From Candidatus Methylobacter oryzae (lineage in GTDB: Bacteria > Pseudomonadota > Gammaproteobacteria > Methylococcales > Methylomonadaceae): a DNA stretch of 64,000 nucleotides. Location: positions 16,064 through 80,063 of the forward strand of contig NZ_RYFG02000106.1 in assembly GCF_003994235.2 (NCBI RefSeq), given 5' to 3'. Numbering within the stretch: position 1 is the stretch's first letter; each line of letters starts with the position of its first letter. A program made the position numbers and the translations under genes. Below the pieces are notes generated by a model. It saw only the letters and a list, made by a program, of their open reading frames with translations, did not search any database and was not told the DNA's origin. Shown one piece after another: positions 19,253 to 28,627 of this stretch.

Positions 19253-20386
19253 TTGCCCCTGCTTAGTCTCTATATTCATATTCCCTGGTGTATCAGAAAA
19301 TGCCCCTATTGTGATTTTAATTCACACGCGGCTAAATCCGACATGCCTGAGTCCGCCTATATAACTGCATTGTTGGATGATTTAGCCTGCGATATACAAC
19401 GCTATAATATCACCCAACCGATAAGCAGCATTTTTATCGGCGGCGGCACGCCCAGTTTATTTTCGCCGGAAGCGCTGAATCGGCTGTTACGCGGCGTCGA
19501 GCAACAGCTAAAGCTTGAAGAGGGATTGGAAATAACCCTAGAAGCTAATCCGGGCACGTTTGAAAGCCATAAATTCGCTGAGTTCAGGGCGTTGGGCATC
19601 AACCGCTTATCGATCGGCATACAAACTTTCAACGATCAGTTATTACAAGCATTAGGCCGCGTTCACTCAGCGCAGGAAGCTATTCATGCCGCCGAAATTG
19701 CCCATCAGTCAGGGTTTGACAATTTTAATCTGGACTTGATGTTCGGCTTGCCCGGCGCAAGTCCTGACAGTAGCAAAATAGACATAAAAACGGCGATAAG
19801 CCTCGAGCCTACGCATATTTCTTTTTACCAGTTAACCTTGGAGCCTAATACCTGGTTTCATAAGTTTCCTCCCCAACTTCCCGACGACGAAACAATATTC
19901 AACACGCAAAAAGAATGTCAGCAAATATTGGCCAGTCACGGTTATCGCCAATATGAGGTTTCGGCCTATAGTAAACAAGGCCGGCAGTGCCGGCATAATG
20001 TAAATTATTGGCAATTTGGCGATTATCTGGGTATTGGCGCCGGTGCGCATGGGAAAATTACTCAAAGTTTGCCGGAAGCTATTATTCGCAGTTTTAAAAC
20101 TAAAAGTCCGGAACAGTACTTAAATAATGTACAACAAAACGGCGGAGCCGATGTCATTGCTGTAGCGGAGTTGCCTTTAGAATTTGTGATGAATCATTTG
20201 CGCCTGAAGCAAGGATTTAGCCTGGAAGATTATCAAGCTGCAACAGGCCTTGCCCCCGCGACACTGGAGCCGGCTTTATCGCGCTGTGTGAAACAAAACT
20301 TGCTTATCCGGCAAAACAATCACTATTATTGCTCAGAACAAGGTTGGAATTTTCTGGACAATGTCTTAGCGAATTTCATTCCTTAA
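19253..20386 (+). CDS. hemW: Radical SAM heme chaperone HemW
   Basis: 377 residues from a TTG start (PLLSLYIHIPWCIRKCPYCDF); no ATG is available near the conserved N-terminus. The 4Fe-4S radical SAM cluster is CIRKCPYC. It also has the IFIGGGTPSLFS motif, the NPGTFE region and the C-terminal HemN-like domain. It resembles oxygen-independent coproporphyrinogen oxidase but belongs to the HemW subgroup, which delivers heme to respiratory enzymes and lacks the extra N-terminal residues of HemN. 30 bp upstream of pyrE. Confidence 0.92.
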   Translation: MPLLSLYIHIPWCIRKCPYCDFNSHAAKSDMPESAYITALLDDLACDIQRYNITQPISSIFIGGGTPSLFSPEALNRLLRGVEQQLKLEEGLEITLEANPGTFESHKFAEFRALGINRLSIGIQTFNDQLLQALGRVHSAQEAIHAAEIAHQSGFDNFNLDLMFGLPGASPDSSKIDIKTAISLEPTHISFYQLTLEPNTWFHKFPPQLPDDETIFNTQKECQQILASHGYRQYEVSAYSKQGRQCRHNVNYWQFGDYLGIGAGAHGKITQSLPEAIIRSFKTKSPEQYLNNVQQNGGADVIAVAELPLEFVMNHLRLKQGFSLEDYQAATGLAPATLEPALSRCVKQNLLIRQNNHYYCSEQGWNFLDNVLANFIP

Positions 20387-20416
20387 TTCCTGTAAACACG
20401 CTAACAATAATTTATC

Positions 20417-21073
20417 ATGCTTGATTATCAAAAAGATTTTATTTCCTATGCCCTAGAATGCGGCGTTCTCAAATTCGGCGAATTCCAGTTGAAATCAGGC
20501 CGTACCAGCCCTTATTTTTTTAATACCGGTTTATTTAATACCGGCGCCCAGCTCGGCAAATTGGGGCAGTTCTATGCCCGGGCGTTGGTCCAGTCCGGGC
20601 TTAACCCGGACATTCTTTACGGTCCGGCTTATAAAGGCATTCCGCTGGTTAGCGCCACATCAATAGCTTATGCCCAGTTGACCGGCGACGATATTCCCTT
20701 TTCATTCAATCGCAAAGAAGCCAAGGATCATGGCGAGGGCGGCAGTCTGGTCGGAGCTCCGTTACAAGGTAAGGTACTGATTCTTGACGATGTGATTACT
20801 GCCGGCACTTCGGTCAGGGAGTCCGTTGAAATTATAAAAAATGCCCATGCAACACCGGCAGGCGTATTGATCGCCTTGGACAGGCAGGAAAAAGGCCAAA
20901 ATGATGTTTCCGCTATTGCGGAAGTTAAAGATCAGTTTGCAATGCCGGTAGTCGCAATTATTACTCTGGCAAATATTATTGAATATCTAATGGACGGCGC
21001 AGCAGTGGAAGGCGTGGATAGCGCATCCCTACTTGATCGGATAAAAGTTTATCAAGGTCTTTACGGTATTTAG
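20417..21073 (+). CDS. pyrE: Orotate phosphoribosyltransferase
   Basis: 218 residues. Forms OMP from orotate and PRPP in pyrimidine synthesis. Visible are [14 protein letters not shown] at the N-terminus, [13 protein letters not shown] in the flexible catalytic loop and the PRPP-binding [13 protein letters not shown]. Normal length. Follows hemW closely on the same strand. Confidence 0.97.
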   Translation: MLDYQKDFISYALECGVLKFGEFQLKSGRTSPYFFNTGLFNTGAQLGKLGQFYARALVQSGLNPDILYGPAYKGIPLVSATSIAYAQLTGDDIPFSFNRKEAKDHGEGGSLVGAPLQGKVLILDDVITAGTSVRESVEIIKNAHATPAGVLIALDRQEKGQNDVSAIAEVKDQFAMPVVAIITLANIIEYLMDGAAVEGVDSASLLDRIKVYQGLYGI

Positions 21074-21104
21074 AGATACGCAAATTTGGCTAAAAAATAA
21101 AATT

Positions 21105-21129
21105 ATCTTAAGCTAACAGTTCTTAAGAT
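21105..21129. repeat. Perfect 8-bp inverted repeat after pyrE
   Basis: ATCTTAAG (21105-21112) and CTTAAGAT (21122-21129), 9 bases apart, within the 217-bp gap between pyrE and the GTPase gene. Could be an operator or a weak hairpin; no T-tract is present. Confidence 0.4.
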
Positions 21130-21290
21130 ATAGACTACAATTATCCCAAAAAAACATCGTTATTCGACGGTTGCATGGATAGATTTTATCCGTGCAATAT
21201 TTGCATTCACCACATCCATGCGGTTTATGCAGGAGCACAAACCGATATTTCGGCTAATTAAAAAATCATGTTAGCAACAAAAGGCGCACC

Positions 21291-23216
21291 ATGAGGAATA
21301 TGGAATTCAAAGAACAAATGCACGAATATTCGGTATGGCGTGCAAAGTTGGTTCAAGCTATAGAAATGTATCACCAATGGCGTAGCCGTTACGGCATGAA
21401 TGATCCTCATAGCACTGAAACCATTCTAAATATTCTTAATGGTCTGCAATCGGATAAAATCACACTCGCTTTTGTTGCTGAATTTTCCCGCGGTAAAACC
21501 GAACTGATCAATTCCCTGTTTTTTGCTGAAACAGGTGTCAGATTACTCCCGTCGTCACCGGGACGCACTACTATGTCGCCAACCGAGCTTTTCCACGATG
21601 AAAAAGGCGGCAATTACATTCGTTTGCTTAACATCGAAAGCCGTCTTGAAGATATTTCATTATCCGAATTCAAGAAAAATCCCGATCGTTGGACACAAAT
21701 AGACTTGGACTGCGATTCTCCGACCCAAATGCAGGAAGCGTTTAAAGAGCTGGTCGCTACCAAGCTGGTGGACCGGGAAATTGCCGATAAGTTGGGTTTA
21801 TGGAATGAACGTGAAGCGGCAGAGCAAGGTATCGTCAACCCCGAGAAAGTTGAAATCCCTTGTTGGCGTCATGCCTTGATCAGTTTTCCTCATCCGTTAT
21901 TAAAAGAGGGCTTGTCGATACTCGATACGCCCGGCTTGAATGCTTTGGGAACCGAGCCGGAATTGACCTTAAGCATGTTGCCTAGCGCTCAGGCCATTGT
22001 TTTCGTGCTTGCCGCGGATACCGGCGTTACCAAGAGCGACCTGGAAATGTGGCATAACCATGTTTGTCATAATCGCGGCGGCAGCAAGCAGGGTTTAGCC
22101 GTAGTGATGAATAAAATCGATGCAATGTGGGATGACCTTGCCGGTGAAAACGGCTATGACGACTCTATTCGCTCGCAAATCAAAAGCTCGGCGACTACGT
22201 TAAAAATAGATCAGGATGTTATTTTCCCTGTTTCTGCCAAGCAGGCTTTGCTTGCCAAAGTTAAGGGTGATGAGGATTTGCTGGCAAAAAGCCGTCTGGC
22301 AGCGCTGGAAAACTATCTGGCCAATGATATTTTAAAACAGCGCAAAAATATCCTGCTTGGAACCATTGTTCGCGACATCGGCTTTTTGGTTAACGAGTCT
22401 TCCAGTCTGGCAAATGCGTCATTGGCAAATGCGGTTGCACAGCTTGATGAATTTAAAAAGATCGATTTTCAAAACCAAGACATGACCAGCAAGTTGATGG
22501 CCGAAACGCGCGACCGGCAAAACCTTTATATGGCTAATGTCGAAAACTTTCAGGCCAGCCGCCGGGTTTTTGGTGTTCAAGCGCAGATTTTGATTGATTC
22601 TTTTGCTAAAGAAAAAATCGATGCGATCATCAAGACTACCAAGCACGACATGGCAAAGAGCCTGACAACTTACGGCATGAAGCAAAACATGCGCAAATTA
22701 TTCGATGAGTTGCGGGATCTGTTGCAAGACTCTGTCGATATCACCAATGAAACCCGGCGATTAGTAAAAGCGATACACAAAAAGTTTAAGGATGAATACG
22801 GCTTTAAGGAGATCGAACCGCAACTGTTTTCAATCAAACAATACCAGATTGAATTGGAACAGATCTTTGATGAGGGCGAAGCTTTTCGTACCAGCGCAAG
22901 AACCACGATGTCTGAACAAAGTATCGTCATTAATAAGCTTTACAGCACGTTGATTGCCAAAGCCAGAAACATACTCAGACAAGCGCATGCCGATGCCACA
23001 ACATGGAGTAACGGGGTTTTAACGCCCTTGATGCATCAAATTAAAGACCATAAAAAACAAATCGAAGGACGTCTGCAAATGCTGAGAAAAATAAACGAAT
23101 CGAAAGACAGCGTTATTGAAAATATCGCCAATCTTGAAGCGGAATTGGAACCGTTAAAACGTCAATGCGATGAGTTAGCGGTCATCATCAATGCGATGCA
23201 ATTGGATGCTAAATAA
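21291..23216 (+). CDS. Dynamin-like GTPase
   Basis: 641 residues, cytoplasmic. GTPase motifs: P-loop EFSRGKTELIN (about residues 66-76), switch I around GRTTMSPTE, G3 DTPGLNAL, G4 MNKIDAMWD. The remainder is predominantly helical with a coiled-coil C-terminus (IENIANLEAELEPLKRQCDEL). An alternative ATG lies at 21300. Bacterial dynamin-like proteins remodel or protect membranes, and some act in phage resistance; nothing here assigns a specific role. It stands alone between pyrE and trmB. Confidence 0.85.
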   Translation: MRNMEFKEQMHEYSVWRAKLVQAIEMYHQWRSRYGMNDPHSTETILNILNGLQSDKITLAFVAEFSRGKTELINSLFFAETGVRLLPSSPGRTTMSPTELFHDEKGGNYIRLLNIESRLEDISLSEFKKNPDRWTQIDLDCDSPTQMQEAFKELVATKLVDREIADKLGLWNEREAAEQGIVNPEKVEIPCWRHALISFPHPLLKEGLSILDTPGLNALGTEPELTLSMLPSAQAIVFVLAADTGVTKSDLEMWHNHVCHNRGGSKQGLAVVMNKIDAMWDDLAGENGYDDSIRSQIKSSATTLKIDQDVIFPVSAKQALLAKVKGDEDLLAKSRLAALENYLANDILKQRKNILLGTIVRDIGFLVNESSSLANASLANAVAQLDEFKKIDFQNQDMTSKLMAETRDRQNLYMANVENFQASRRVFGVQAQILIDSFAKEKIDAIIKTTKHDMAKSLTTYGMKQNMRKLFDELRDLLQDSVDITNETRRLVKAIHKKFKDEYGFKEIEPQLFSIKQYQIELEQIFDEGEAFRTSARTTMSEQSIVINKLYSTLIAKARNILRQAHADATTWSNGVLTPLMHQIKDHKKQIEGRLQMLRKINESKDSVIENIANLEAELEPLKRQCDELAVIINAMQLDAK

Positions 23217-23259
23217 TAAACAGGAGTAAGCATTAGCTCCCCCTGTATCTTGAGTGTTC

Positions 23260-23949
23260 TTATTTTTTCTTGAAAATCAAATCCCATACGCCATGGCCTA
23301 AGCGTATGCCGCGCTGCTCAAATCTTGTTAACGGGCGATATTCGGGGCGTTCGCAATAGTCGCCGCTGGGAGCGGCATTGCTGAAGCCGGTTCCGGCCGA
23401 CAATATTTCCAGCATGTGTTCCGCGTAATTTTCCCAATCGGTCGCAGCATGAAAATAGCCGTGCGGCTTTAATTTTCTGGTTAATAGCTCGACAAAACTC
23501 GGGCGGACAATGCGCCGTTTGTGGTGCTTTTTTTTCGGCCATGGGTCGGGAAAGAATAAATGTACGCCGGTCAGGCTATTGTCGGCAATCTTGTGTTCAA
23601 TAATCTCCATCGCATCGTGGCAATAAATCCTGACGTTGGTCAGGCCTTGCTGGTCCAGCAGCAGCATTAAATGACCGACTCCCGGTCTGTGTACTTCAAT
23701 GCCGATATAGTCATTATCGGGATTCGCTGCCGCCATCTTCGCCAAGCTGTCGCCGGAACCGAAACCTATTTCAACAATCAACGGTGCGGCACGGCCGAAA
23801 ACTTGGCTGAAATCATAGTCGGCATTAGGGTCGAGACAGTATTTATCCCAATGATTATCCAGCGCTAATTGCTGGCCTTGGGTAATGCGTCCTTGACGGC
23901 GGATAAAGCTGCGGATTTTATGCGATGGAGTTTGTTCAGGAGAGAGCAT
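23260..23949 (-). CDS. trmB: tRNA (guanine-N7)-methyltransferase
   Basis: 229 residues. Makes m7G46 in tRNA using SAM. Visible are the SAM site VEIGFGSGDSL, the IGIEVHRPGV strand and the diagnostic FPDPWPKKKHHKRR motif with the following RP.F. Downstream of thiSG, from which it is separated by a hairpin. Confidence 0.96.
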   Translation of the reverse strand: MLSPEQTPSHKIRSFIRRQGRITQGQQLALDNHWDKYCLDPNADYDFSQVFGRAAPLIVEIGFGSGDSLAKMAAANPDNDYIGIEVHRPGVGHLMLLLDQQGLTNVRIYCHDAMEIIEHKIADNSLTGVHLFFPDPWPKKKHHKRRIVRPSFVELLTRKLKPHGYFHAATDWENYAEHMLEILSAGTGFSNAAPSGDYCERPEYRPLTRFEQRGIRLGHGVWDLIFKKK

Positions 23950-23967
23950 GATAACTAAGAAGCAGAA

Positions 23968-23989
23968 AGGACGCCCAATCAGGCGTCCT
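23968..23989 (-). terminator. Hairpin after thiSG, before trmB
   Basis: AGGACGCC (23968-23975) pairs with GGCGTCCT (23982-23989) across a 6-base loop. On the minus strand the stem is followed by TTTCTGCTTCTT, a broken T-rich tract. It probably gives partial termination of the DAHP synthase-thiSG transcript. Confidence 0.65.
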
Positions 23990-23997
23990 GTCGAAAA

Positions 23998-24975
23998 TTA
24001 AAAAAACAGGCCGTCAATTGGCGATGAAGCGGAAGCGAAACGTCTGCGCGGCATACGACCGGCTAAAAATGCCTCTCTGCCGGCTTCGATGCCTTTGCGC
24101 ATGGCCGAGGCCATCAATACCGGATTTTTAGCGGCGGCAATTGCGGTATTCATTAACACGCCGTCGCAGCCCAGTTCCATTGCGATTGCAGCGTCAGAAG
24201 CGGTACCGACGCCGGCATCGACCAGGATGGGCACTTTCGCATTTTCAACAATAGTTAAGATATTATAAGGATTGCGTATGCCCAAGCCGGAACCGATCGG
24301 CGCAGCTAGCGGCATTACTGCCACGCAGCCTATTTCTTCCAGGCGTTTGGCGGCAATCGGGTCGTCGTTGGTGTAGACCATCACGTCAAAGCCGTCTTTG
24401 ACCAGCAGTTCAGCGGCTGTATAAGTTTCGGCTACGTTAGGAAACAAGGTTGTTTGATCGGCCAAGACTTCCAGCTTTACGAGCTTGTGGCCGCCGAGCA
24501 ACTCCCGGCCTAAACGGCAGGTTCTGACTGCATCTTCCGCGGTATAGCAACCGGCAGTATTCGGCAGGATGGTGTATTTGTCCGGCGAAATGACGTCCAG
24601 CAAATTAGGTTCGTCGGGATTCTGGCCGATATTGGTGCGGCGTATCGCCACGGTTACAATTTGCGCGCCGCTGGCTTCAATAGCCAGGCGGGTTTCTTCC
24701 AAATCCTTGTATTTGCCGGTACCGACCAGTAGCCGCGAATGATATTCGGCCCCGGCAAGCATGAACGAATCATCTTGTCCGCCGCCAATCGCATGCACAA
24801 TCTCAAGGCGATCCCCGGCTTGTAACAACTGAGTGTCATATTGCTGAAAAGGCAGGATTTCTTTATTCAATTCAATTGCAATTTTTTTACCGGTTAAGCC
24901 CAATTCGGCAACCACATCGGCAACCCGGCTGTTTTCGGCGCAGTCACGGGTTTCGCCGTTAACATAAACTATCAT
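23998..24975 (-). CDS. thiSG: Fused sulfur carrier ThiS and thiazole synthase ThiG
   Basis: 325 residues. Residues 1-68 are a complete ThiS (MIVYVNGE at the start, IVHAIGGG at the end). Residues about 70-325 are ThiG, with the Schiff-base lysine region [26 protein letters not shown] and [12 protein letters not shown]. ThiG forms the thiazole ring of thiamine, taking sulfur from the C-terminal thiocarboxylate of ThiS. In this fusion the Gly-Gly is followed directly by QDDSF, so no free C-terminus exists unless the protein is processed. Its ATG overlaps the stop of the DAHP synthase gene by 4 bp. Confidence 0.95.
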   Translation of the reverse strand: MIVYVNGETRDCAENSRVADVVAELGLTGKKIAIELNKEILPFQQYDTQLLQAGDRLEIVHAIGGGQDDSFMLAGAEYHSRLLVGTGKYKDLEETRLAIEASGAQIVTVAIRRTNIGQNPDEPNLLDVISPDKYTILPNTAGCYTAEDAVRTCRLGRELLGGHKLVKLEVLADQTTLFPNVAETYTAAELLVKDGFDVMVYTNDDPIAAKRLEEIGCVAVMPLAAPIGSGLGIRNPYNILTIVENAKVPILVDAGVGTASDAAIAMELGCDGVLMNTAIAAAKNPVLMASAMRKGIEAGREAFLAGRMPRRRFASASSPIDGLFF

Positions 24976-26060
24976 TTACTTAAACTCCGGCTGGTGTCGA
25001 CGGTTCTGCGTTTTTGAACCGCTTGCGCCAGCTCTCTTAATAAAGGAACAGTATCGTCCCAAGACAAACAAGCGTCAGTGATGCTTTGTCCATAGACTAA
25101 CGGTTGTCCTTCAATAACCTTTTGATTGCCTGCCTTGAGATGGCTTTCGATCATTACGCCCATGATCCGATGGTCGCCGTTCGCGATTTGTTCGGCGACA
25201 TCCTCGCCGACGATCAATTGTCGTTGGCATTGTTTCAAACTATTGGCATGACTGAAGTCAATCATGATGTTCGGTTTTAGTTCAGCATTGACCAGGCCTT
25301 CAGCAACTTGCTCCACGCTGACCGCATCATAGTTAGGGCGATCATTGCCGCCTCTTAGAATGATATGCACGTCTTCGTTGCCGGTGGTAGAGAAAATAGC
25401 CGAATGGCCGGCTTTGTTCAGAGAAATAAAATGATGAGGGCTCATTGCCGCGCCAATCGCATCAATAGCGATTTTGATGGTGCCGTCGGTGGAGTTTTTA
25501 AAGCCGATAGGACAAGATACGCCTGACGCCAATTCGCGATGCCCTTGACTTTCGGTCGTCCTGGCGCCGATTGCGCCCCAGGCGATCAGGTCGGAGACAT
25601 ATTGCGGCGTGATTAAATCCAGGTATTCTGTTGCGGCCGGTACGCCGGCTTCATTCACGTCCAATAACAACCGTCTGGCGATACGTAGGCCTTTGTTGAT
25701 ATTGAAACTGGAATCCAGGTCAGGATCGTTAATCAGGCCTTTCCAGCCTACTGTCGTGCGCGGCTTCTCAAAATAAACGCGCATCACGATCACAAGCTCA
25801 TTAATAAGTTCTTCTTTGATCGCTTTCAAACGTTGGGCGTAATCAAGCGCGGCTACCGGATCATGAATGGAGCAAGGCCCCACTACTACAACCAGCCGGT
25901 CATCCTGGCCGGCCAGCACTTTGTGGATATCAAGCCTGGCTAGTGCGGTTGTTTGCGCCGCAGCCTCGCTAATCGGCATTTCAGTATGAACCTGAACCGG
26001 GGCAATGACTTCTTTAGTCTCGCAAATCCTCAGGTCATCAGTAATATATTTTGTATGCAT
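24972..26060 (-). CDS. 3-deoxy-7-phosphoheptulonate synthase (class I DAHP synthase)
   Basis: 362 residues, AroF/AroG/AroH type. Condenses PEP with erythrose 4-phosphate, the entry to aromatic amino acid synthesis. Motifs: [46 protein letters not shown] and DFSHANS. The N-terminal extension forms the feedback site in this class; which amino acid inhibits it cannot be assigned by eye. It shares a 4-bp overlap with thiSG. Confidence 0.95.
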   Translation of the reverse strand: MHTKYITDDLRICETKEVIAPVQVHTEMPISEAAAQTTALARLDIHKVLAGQDDRLVVVVGPCSIHDPVAALDYAQRLKAIKEELINELVIVMRVYFEKPRTTVGWKGLINDPDLDSSFNINKGLRIARRLLLDVNEAGVPAATEYLDLITPQYVSDLIAWGAIGARTTESQGHRELASGVSCPIGFKNSTDGTIKIAIDAIGAAMSPHHFISLNKAGHSAIFSTTGNEDVHIILRGGNDRPNYDAVSVEQVAEGLVNAELKPNIMIDFSHANSLKQCQRQLIVGEDVAEQIANGDHRIMGVMIESHLKAGNQKVIEGQPLVYGQSITDACLSWDDTVPLLRELAQAVQKRRTVDTSRSLSK

Positions 26061-26300
26061 GAAACTATCAACCCATTGCAGGATTATTGTCGGAATTGAT
26101 CATTTTAACCGATTTCAAAATGCTTTTGTTAGTTCTTGCCGAACAGCCAGGCATTTTCACTTGACTTGACGCCAGGCAGTTATTTCAAAAAGACTTTTTA
26201 CTGCGTTAGGCGTGAGTAAGATAAGCTGAGCTTATTTTTTGATTTGTTAATTCTATCAGCCAATTCTCACGGCATTATGGCCGGCTAAGATATAAATATA

Positions 26301-26322
26301 ATTAAACTATGTTATTTAACGT
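26301..26322 (+). promoter_or_regulatory. Shared upstream element, copy A
   Basis: The stretch beginning ATTAAACT and containing TGTTATTTA matches 34742-34763 at 20 of 22 positions. The similarity continues weakly downstream (GAGCCATAT versus GAGGCATAT, then CTAAAATTT versus CTAAAAATTT). It lies about 180 bp before the YcnI-like gene in a 440-bp AT-rich gap (26061-26500) that otherwise shows no gene. Possibly a common control site. Confidence 0.45.
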
Positions 26323-26500
26323 ATTTTTATTGAGCCATATCCCGCAGTTAATATCTAAAATTTCTTCAAATTTCTCGGAGAGCTAGCTGTACTACGGTTT
26401 TTGTTGATGGCATAGAATATGCTGATAATTAATTATGGGTTGTTCATCTTGAAATGCTCATTCTGAAAATGTATTTCTCACAATAATAAAGGAGGGTTTA

Positions 26501-27442
26501 ATGTCAAAGTCAATTTCTGTTAGAAAACTGGCCATGTGTTCACTGACAGCTGTAGTGGCGGCCGCTGCCAGTCAGGGCGTTTTCGCCCATACCAGGCTGG
26601 AAACGCCGATAGTTCTTGAAAATACCAAGGTTCACAACCGGGTAAATATTGGACATGGCTGTCCTGCCGGTACTGCCAGAAAAGCTACGTTTGGAACGAG
26701 CGTGGTATTTCCTAATGCCGTCAGCTATACGCCTGTGATAGGCGTCGATTCCGGTTCCGGCAAAGTGTATACATCCAACCCGGCTTCTACTTATCTAACA
26801 ACTTTGGCGGGTATCGGCGCTTTAATCCGTACAGGTGGGCCATGGCAAACTACCGGCATTAAGGCTGACAAGTTGGGCAACCTTGACGGATTCTGGGCTG
26901 GCGGCAAAGCCTATGATCAAACTATTTCCACGCCGATTAACATCGATTTCTATTCTGCTGCCGTTAAAATCAATCCTGCCTCATGCGCTCGTTCGGTGAC
27001 GTTCGAACTTGCGATTGCTGATTTTTGCGATGCTTCGGTACCGGGTGCTGCGGCTAAAGATGAGGAAATTCTTTATTGGTCGCCTATTCCGAATTTTACC
27101 GGCGTTCCCGGTGCTCCTTTTGGTGCGGCTACAGCGGATGCGGCCCGCAATGTTCCTGTCGGTCCTAAGTATTCCAATTATGACGGCTATGCTGATGCGG
27201 CCCACACAATTGCAGGGGATGGTTGGGGATCGCCGGCTACTCTGAAAGTGGTTAGAAACACGACAGGTACTCCTGCCACCCTGACAAGTGCGGCTGTTGC
27301 TGCTAATCCGCTGCCGGCAGGTTGCACAGGTAACGGCGGAGCAGGCGATGATATTTATATTTACCCATCTGCGGAACAGATTAATGCTGAATTGCCTATC
27401 TGGTCAGGTACTCAACAAAACGGCACTAACTATTGGCAATAA
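26501..27442 (+). CDS. Secreted YcnI/DUF1775-like protein, putative metal binding
   Basis: 313 residues, strong ribosome site GGAGGG. The signal peptide ends VFA|HTRLETP, leaving histidine as residue 1 of the mature protein. The segment VNIGHGCPAG plus the nearby SVVFPNAV strand resembles the conserved core of DUF1775/YcnI proteins, which bind Cu(II) through an N-terminal His (histidine-brace type site). The domain is longer than usual and has extra Cys (INPASCARS, ADFCDAS, AGCTGNG). Methanotrophs secrete copper-repressible proteins of this general style, but I cannot equate it with CorA or MopE. A strong terminator follows, so it is likely monocistronic. Confidence 0.6.
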   Translation: MSKSISVRKLAMCSLTAVVAAAASQGVFAHTRLETPIVLENTKVHNRVNIGHGCPAGTARKATFGTSVVFPNAVSYTPVIGVDSGSGKVYTSNPASTYLTTLAGIGALIRTGGPWQTTGIKADKLGNLDGFWAGGKAYDQTISTPINIDFYSAAVKINPASCARSVTFELAIADFCDASVPGAAAKDEEILYWSPIPNFTGVPGAPFGAATADAARNVPVGPKYSNYDGYADAAHTIAGDGWGSPATLKVVRNTTGTPATLTSAAVAANPLPAGCTGNGGAGDDIYIYPSAEQINAELPIWSGTQQNGTNYWQ

Positions 27443-27535
27443 TGCTCAAACTATTGCTTTGACTCATTTCCTGCGTATAGCACCCGGTAAATAGGGGCAG
27501 TAGTCTGTGATTACCGGGCATTGTATTGTTAGGAG

Positions 27536-27574
27536 GTCTGCGGCGATAACAATTGCCGCAGACTTTCTTGTTTT
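27536..27574 (+). terminator. Rho-independent terminator of the YcnI-like gene
   Basis: A perfect 9-bp stem GTCTGCGGC / GCCGCAGAC (27536-27544 and 27555-27563) with a 10-base loop, followed by TTTCTTGTTTT. It ends the transcript about 95 bp after the stop codon. Confidence 0.85.
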
Positions 27575-27734
27575 AACGGACTGTAGAAATTTACGACGTC
27601 TTGCAACGGAACGATGTAATAAAAATGCTATCGGCTGCTTAAACGGCCTAAAGCGGCACGAATGTCAGGATGAGCCCAGGGCTGTTTCCAGTTTGTGTAT
27701 CGAAAAGGCGCGAGAGCATCCTAATATTTTGTAA

Positions 27735-27873
27735 AATGCATTGCACGATAATGATGATGTCGTGCGACTAACGGCAGTCAATAATGAGGAGAGCAATATC
27801 GCATTGTTTCAACAAGTTCTGACGGCGGATAGCGATGCAATGGGAGCTTATGTTTCATTTATGTGTTTTAAAT
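27735..27873 (+). pseudogene. Possible decayed HEAT-like gene fragment
   Basis: The 628-bp gap between the two secreted-protein genes has no convincing intact gene. In one frame the segment DNDDDVVRLTAVNN followed by IALFQQVLTADSD looks like a HEAT-type helix pair. Just upstream, another frame reads KAREHPNIL and then stops, as if frameshifted. There is no start codon or ribosome site. Low confidence; it could be chance. Confidence 0.25.
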
Positions 27874-28070
27874 GATTTATTATTTTAATGCGTTTGTTGT
27901 TGGCGCAAGGTAAACTTCGCGATTAACTAAAGGTCGGTTAACATAAAAATTAAGTTTACAAGTGTCAGCCACGATTCTGTTGATTTCTCTGAAAACCGTT
28001 TAAAAGCGATGCATTATTATTGCTTTTGACTGGTTTTCCACAAGTGCGCCAATTAGCCACGAGGATTATT

Positions 28071-28529
28071 ATGAAAATTGCATTTTTAAAAAAAGCTTTT
28101 ATGACTGCACTGATTTTGTTCGCAGTGGGAAATGTCGATAGTGCGCTTGCGCATAGCGGGGGCGGCGTACTCGATCCTGGCGGCAATAACGCCAGTGCCA
28201 CCGATCTTGCGGCAATTACTTGTTTTGACGATGGCAACGGCACACCGCACCATCTATCCGCTCAGATTAAGGATATGTCCGGCCCTGTATCTGGGCTGTT
28301 GTTGAGTCTTCATATCTATAAAGGTATACAGATGACAACCAGCACCGATACCGTTTCAGGGGACGTAGGGTATAGTCCGGAAATATCGCTTAACGGTGGT
28401 GCCGGGGTCTACTATCTATCAGCTACAAAAACCGGCGCCGGAGCAAGGCTTTTTGATGTCGTTTGGCATTGCTTGACCAGTAGCGGCGTTCATACCGGTA
28501 CGGATATCGTTGTTTATCAAGCCCAGTAA
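28071..28529 (+). CDS. Small secreted protein with N-terminal His after cleavage
   Basis: 152 residues; the ATG at 28071 follows GAGGA. The signal peptide ends SALA|HSGGGVLDP, so the mature protein (about 125 residues) also starts with His. Two Cys (AITCFDDG, VWHCLTS) could form a disulfide, and the remainder looks beta-rich (Ig-like). Family not recognised. Proximity to the YcnI-like gene and the redox genes suggests an extracytoplasmic metal or redox role; this is inference. Confidence 0.75.
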   Translation: MKIAFLKKAFMTALILFAVGNVDSALAHSGGGVLDPGGNNASATDLAAITCFDDGNGTPHHLSAQIKDMSGPVSGLLLSLHIYKGIQMTTSTDTVSGDVGYSPEISLNGGAGVYYLSATKTGAGARLFDVVWHCLTSSGVHTGTDIVVYQAQ

Positions 28530-28627
28530 ATTGGCAGCGTACTTTTTCAATCGCGGGCATTATCATCTAAACGACACGGCAGCCTGCCAATGCGGCAACT
28601 CAATGGCTAATCAAAGAAGATCCCTCA

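Noticed and set aside
24976..26500. TPP riboswitch upstream of the thiSG operon
   Set aside because: thiSG is translationally coupled to the DAHP synthase gene, and the leader before 26060 lacks the CTGAGA and other conserved elements.
26501..27442. Identification as CorA or MopE of methanotrophs
   Set aside because: Style and likely copper link are similar, but I cannot match length or ligand pattern from memory, so no name is given.
27507..27734. 75-codon frame after the YcnI-like gene
   Set aside because: It begins inside the gene's terminator region and has no domain or start signal; only a possible decayed fragment is noted there.
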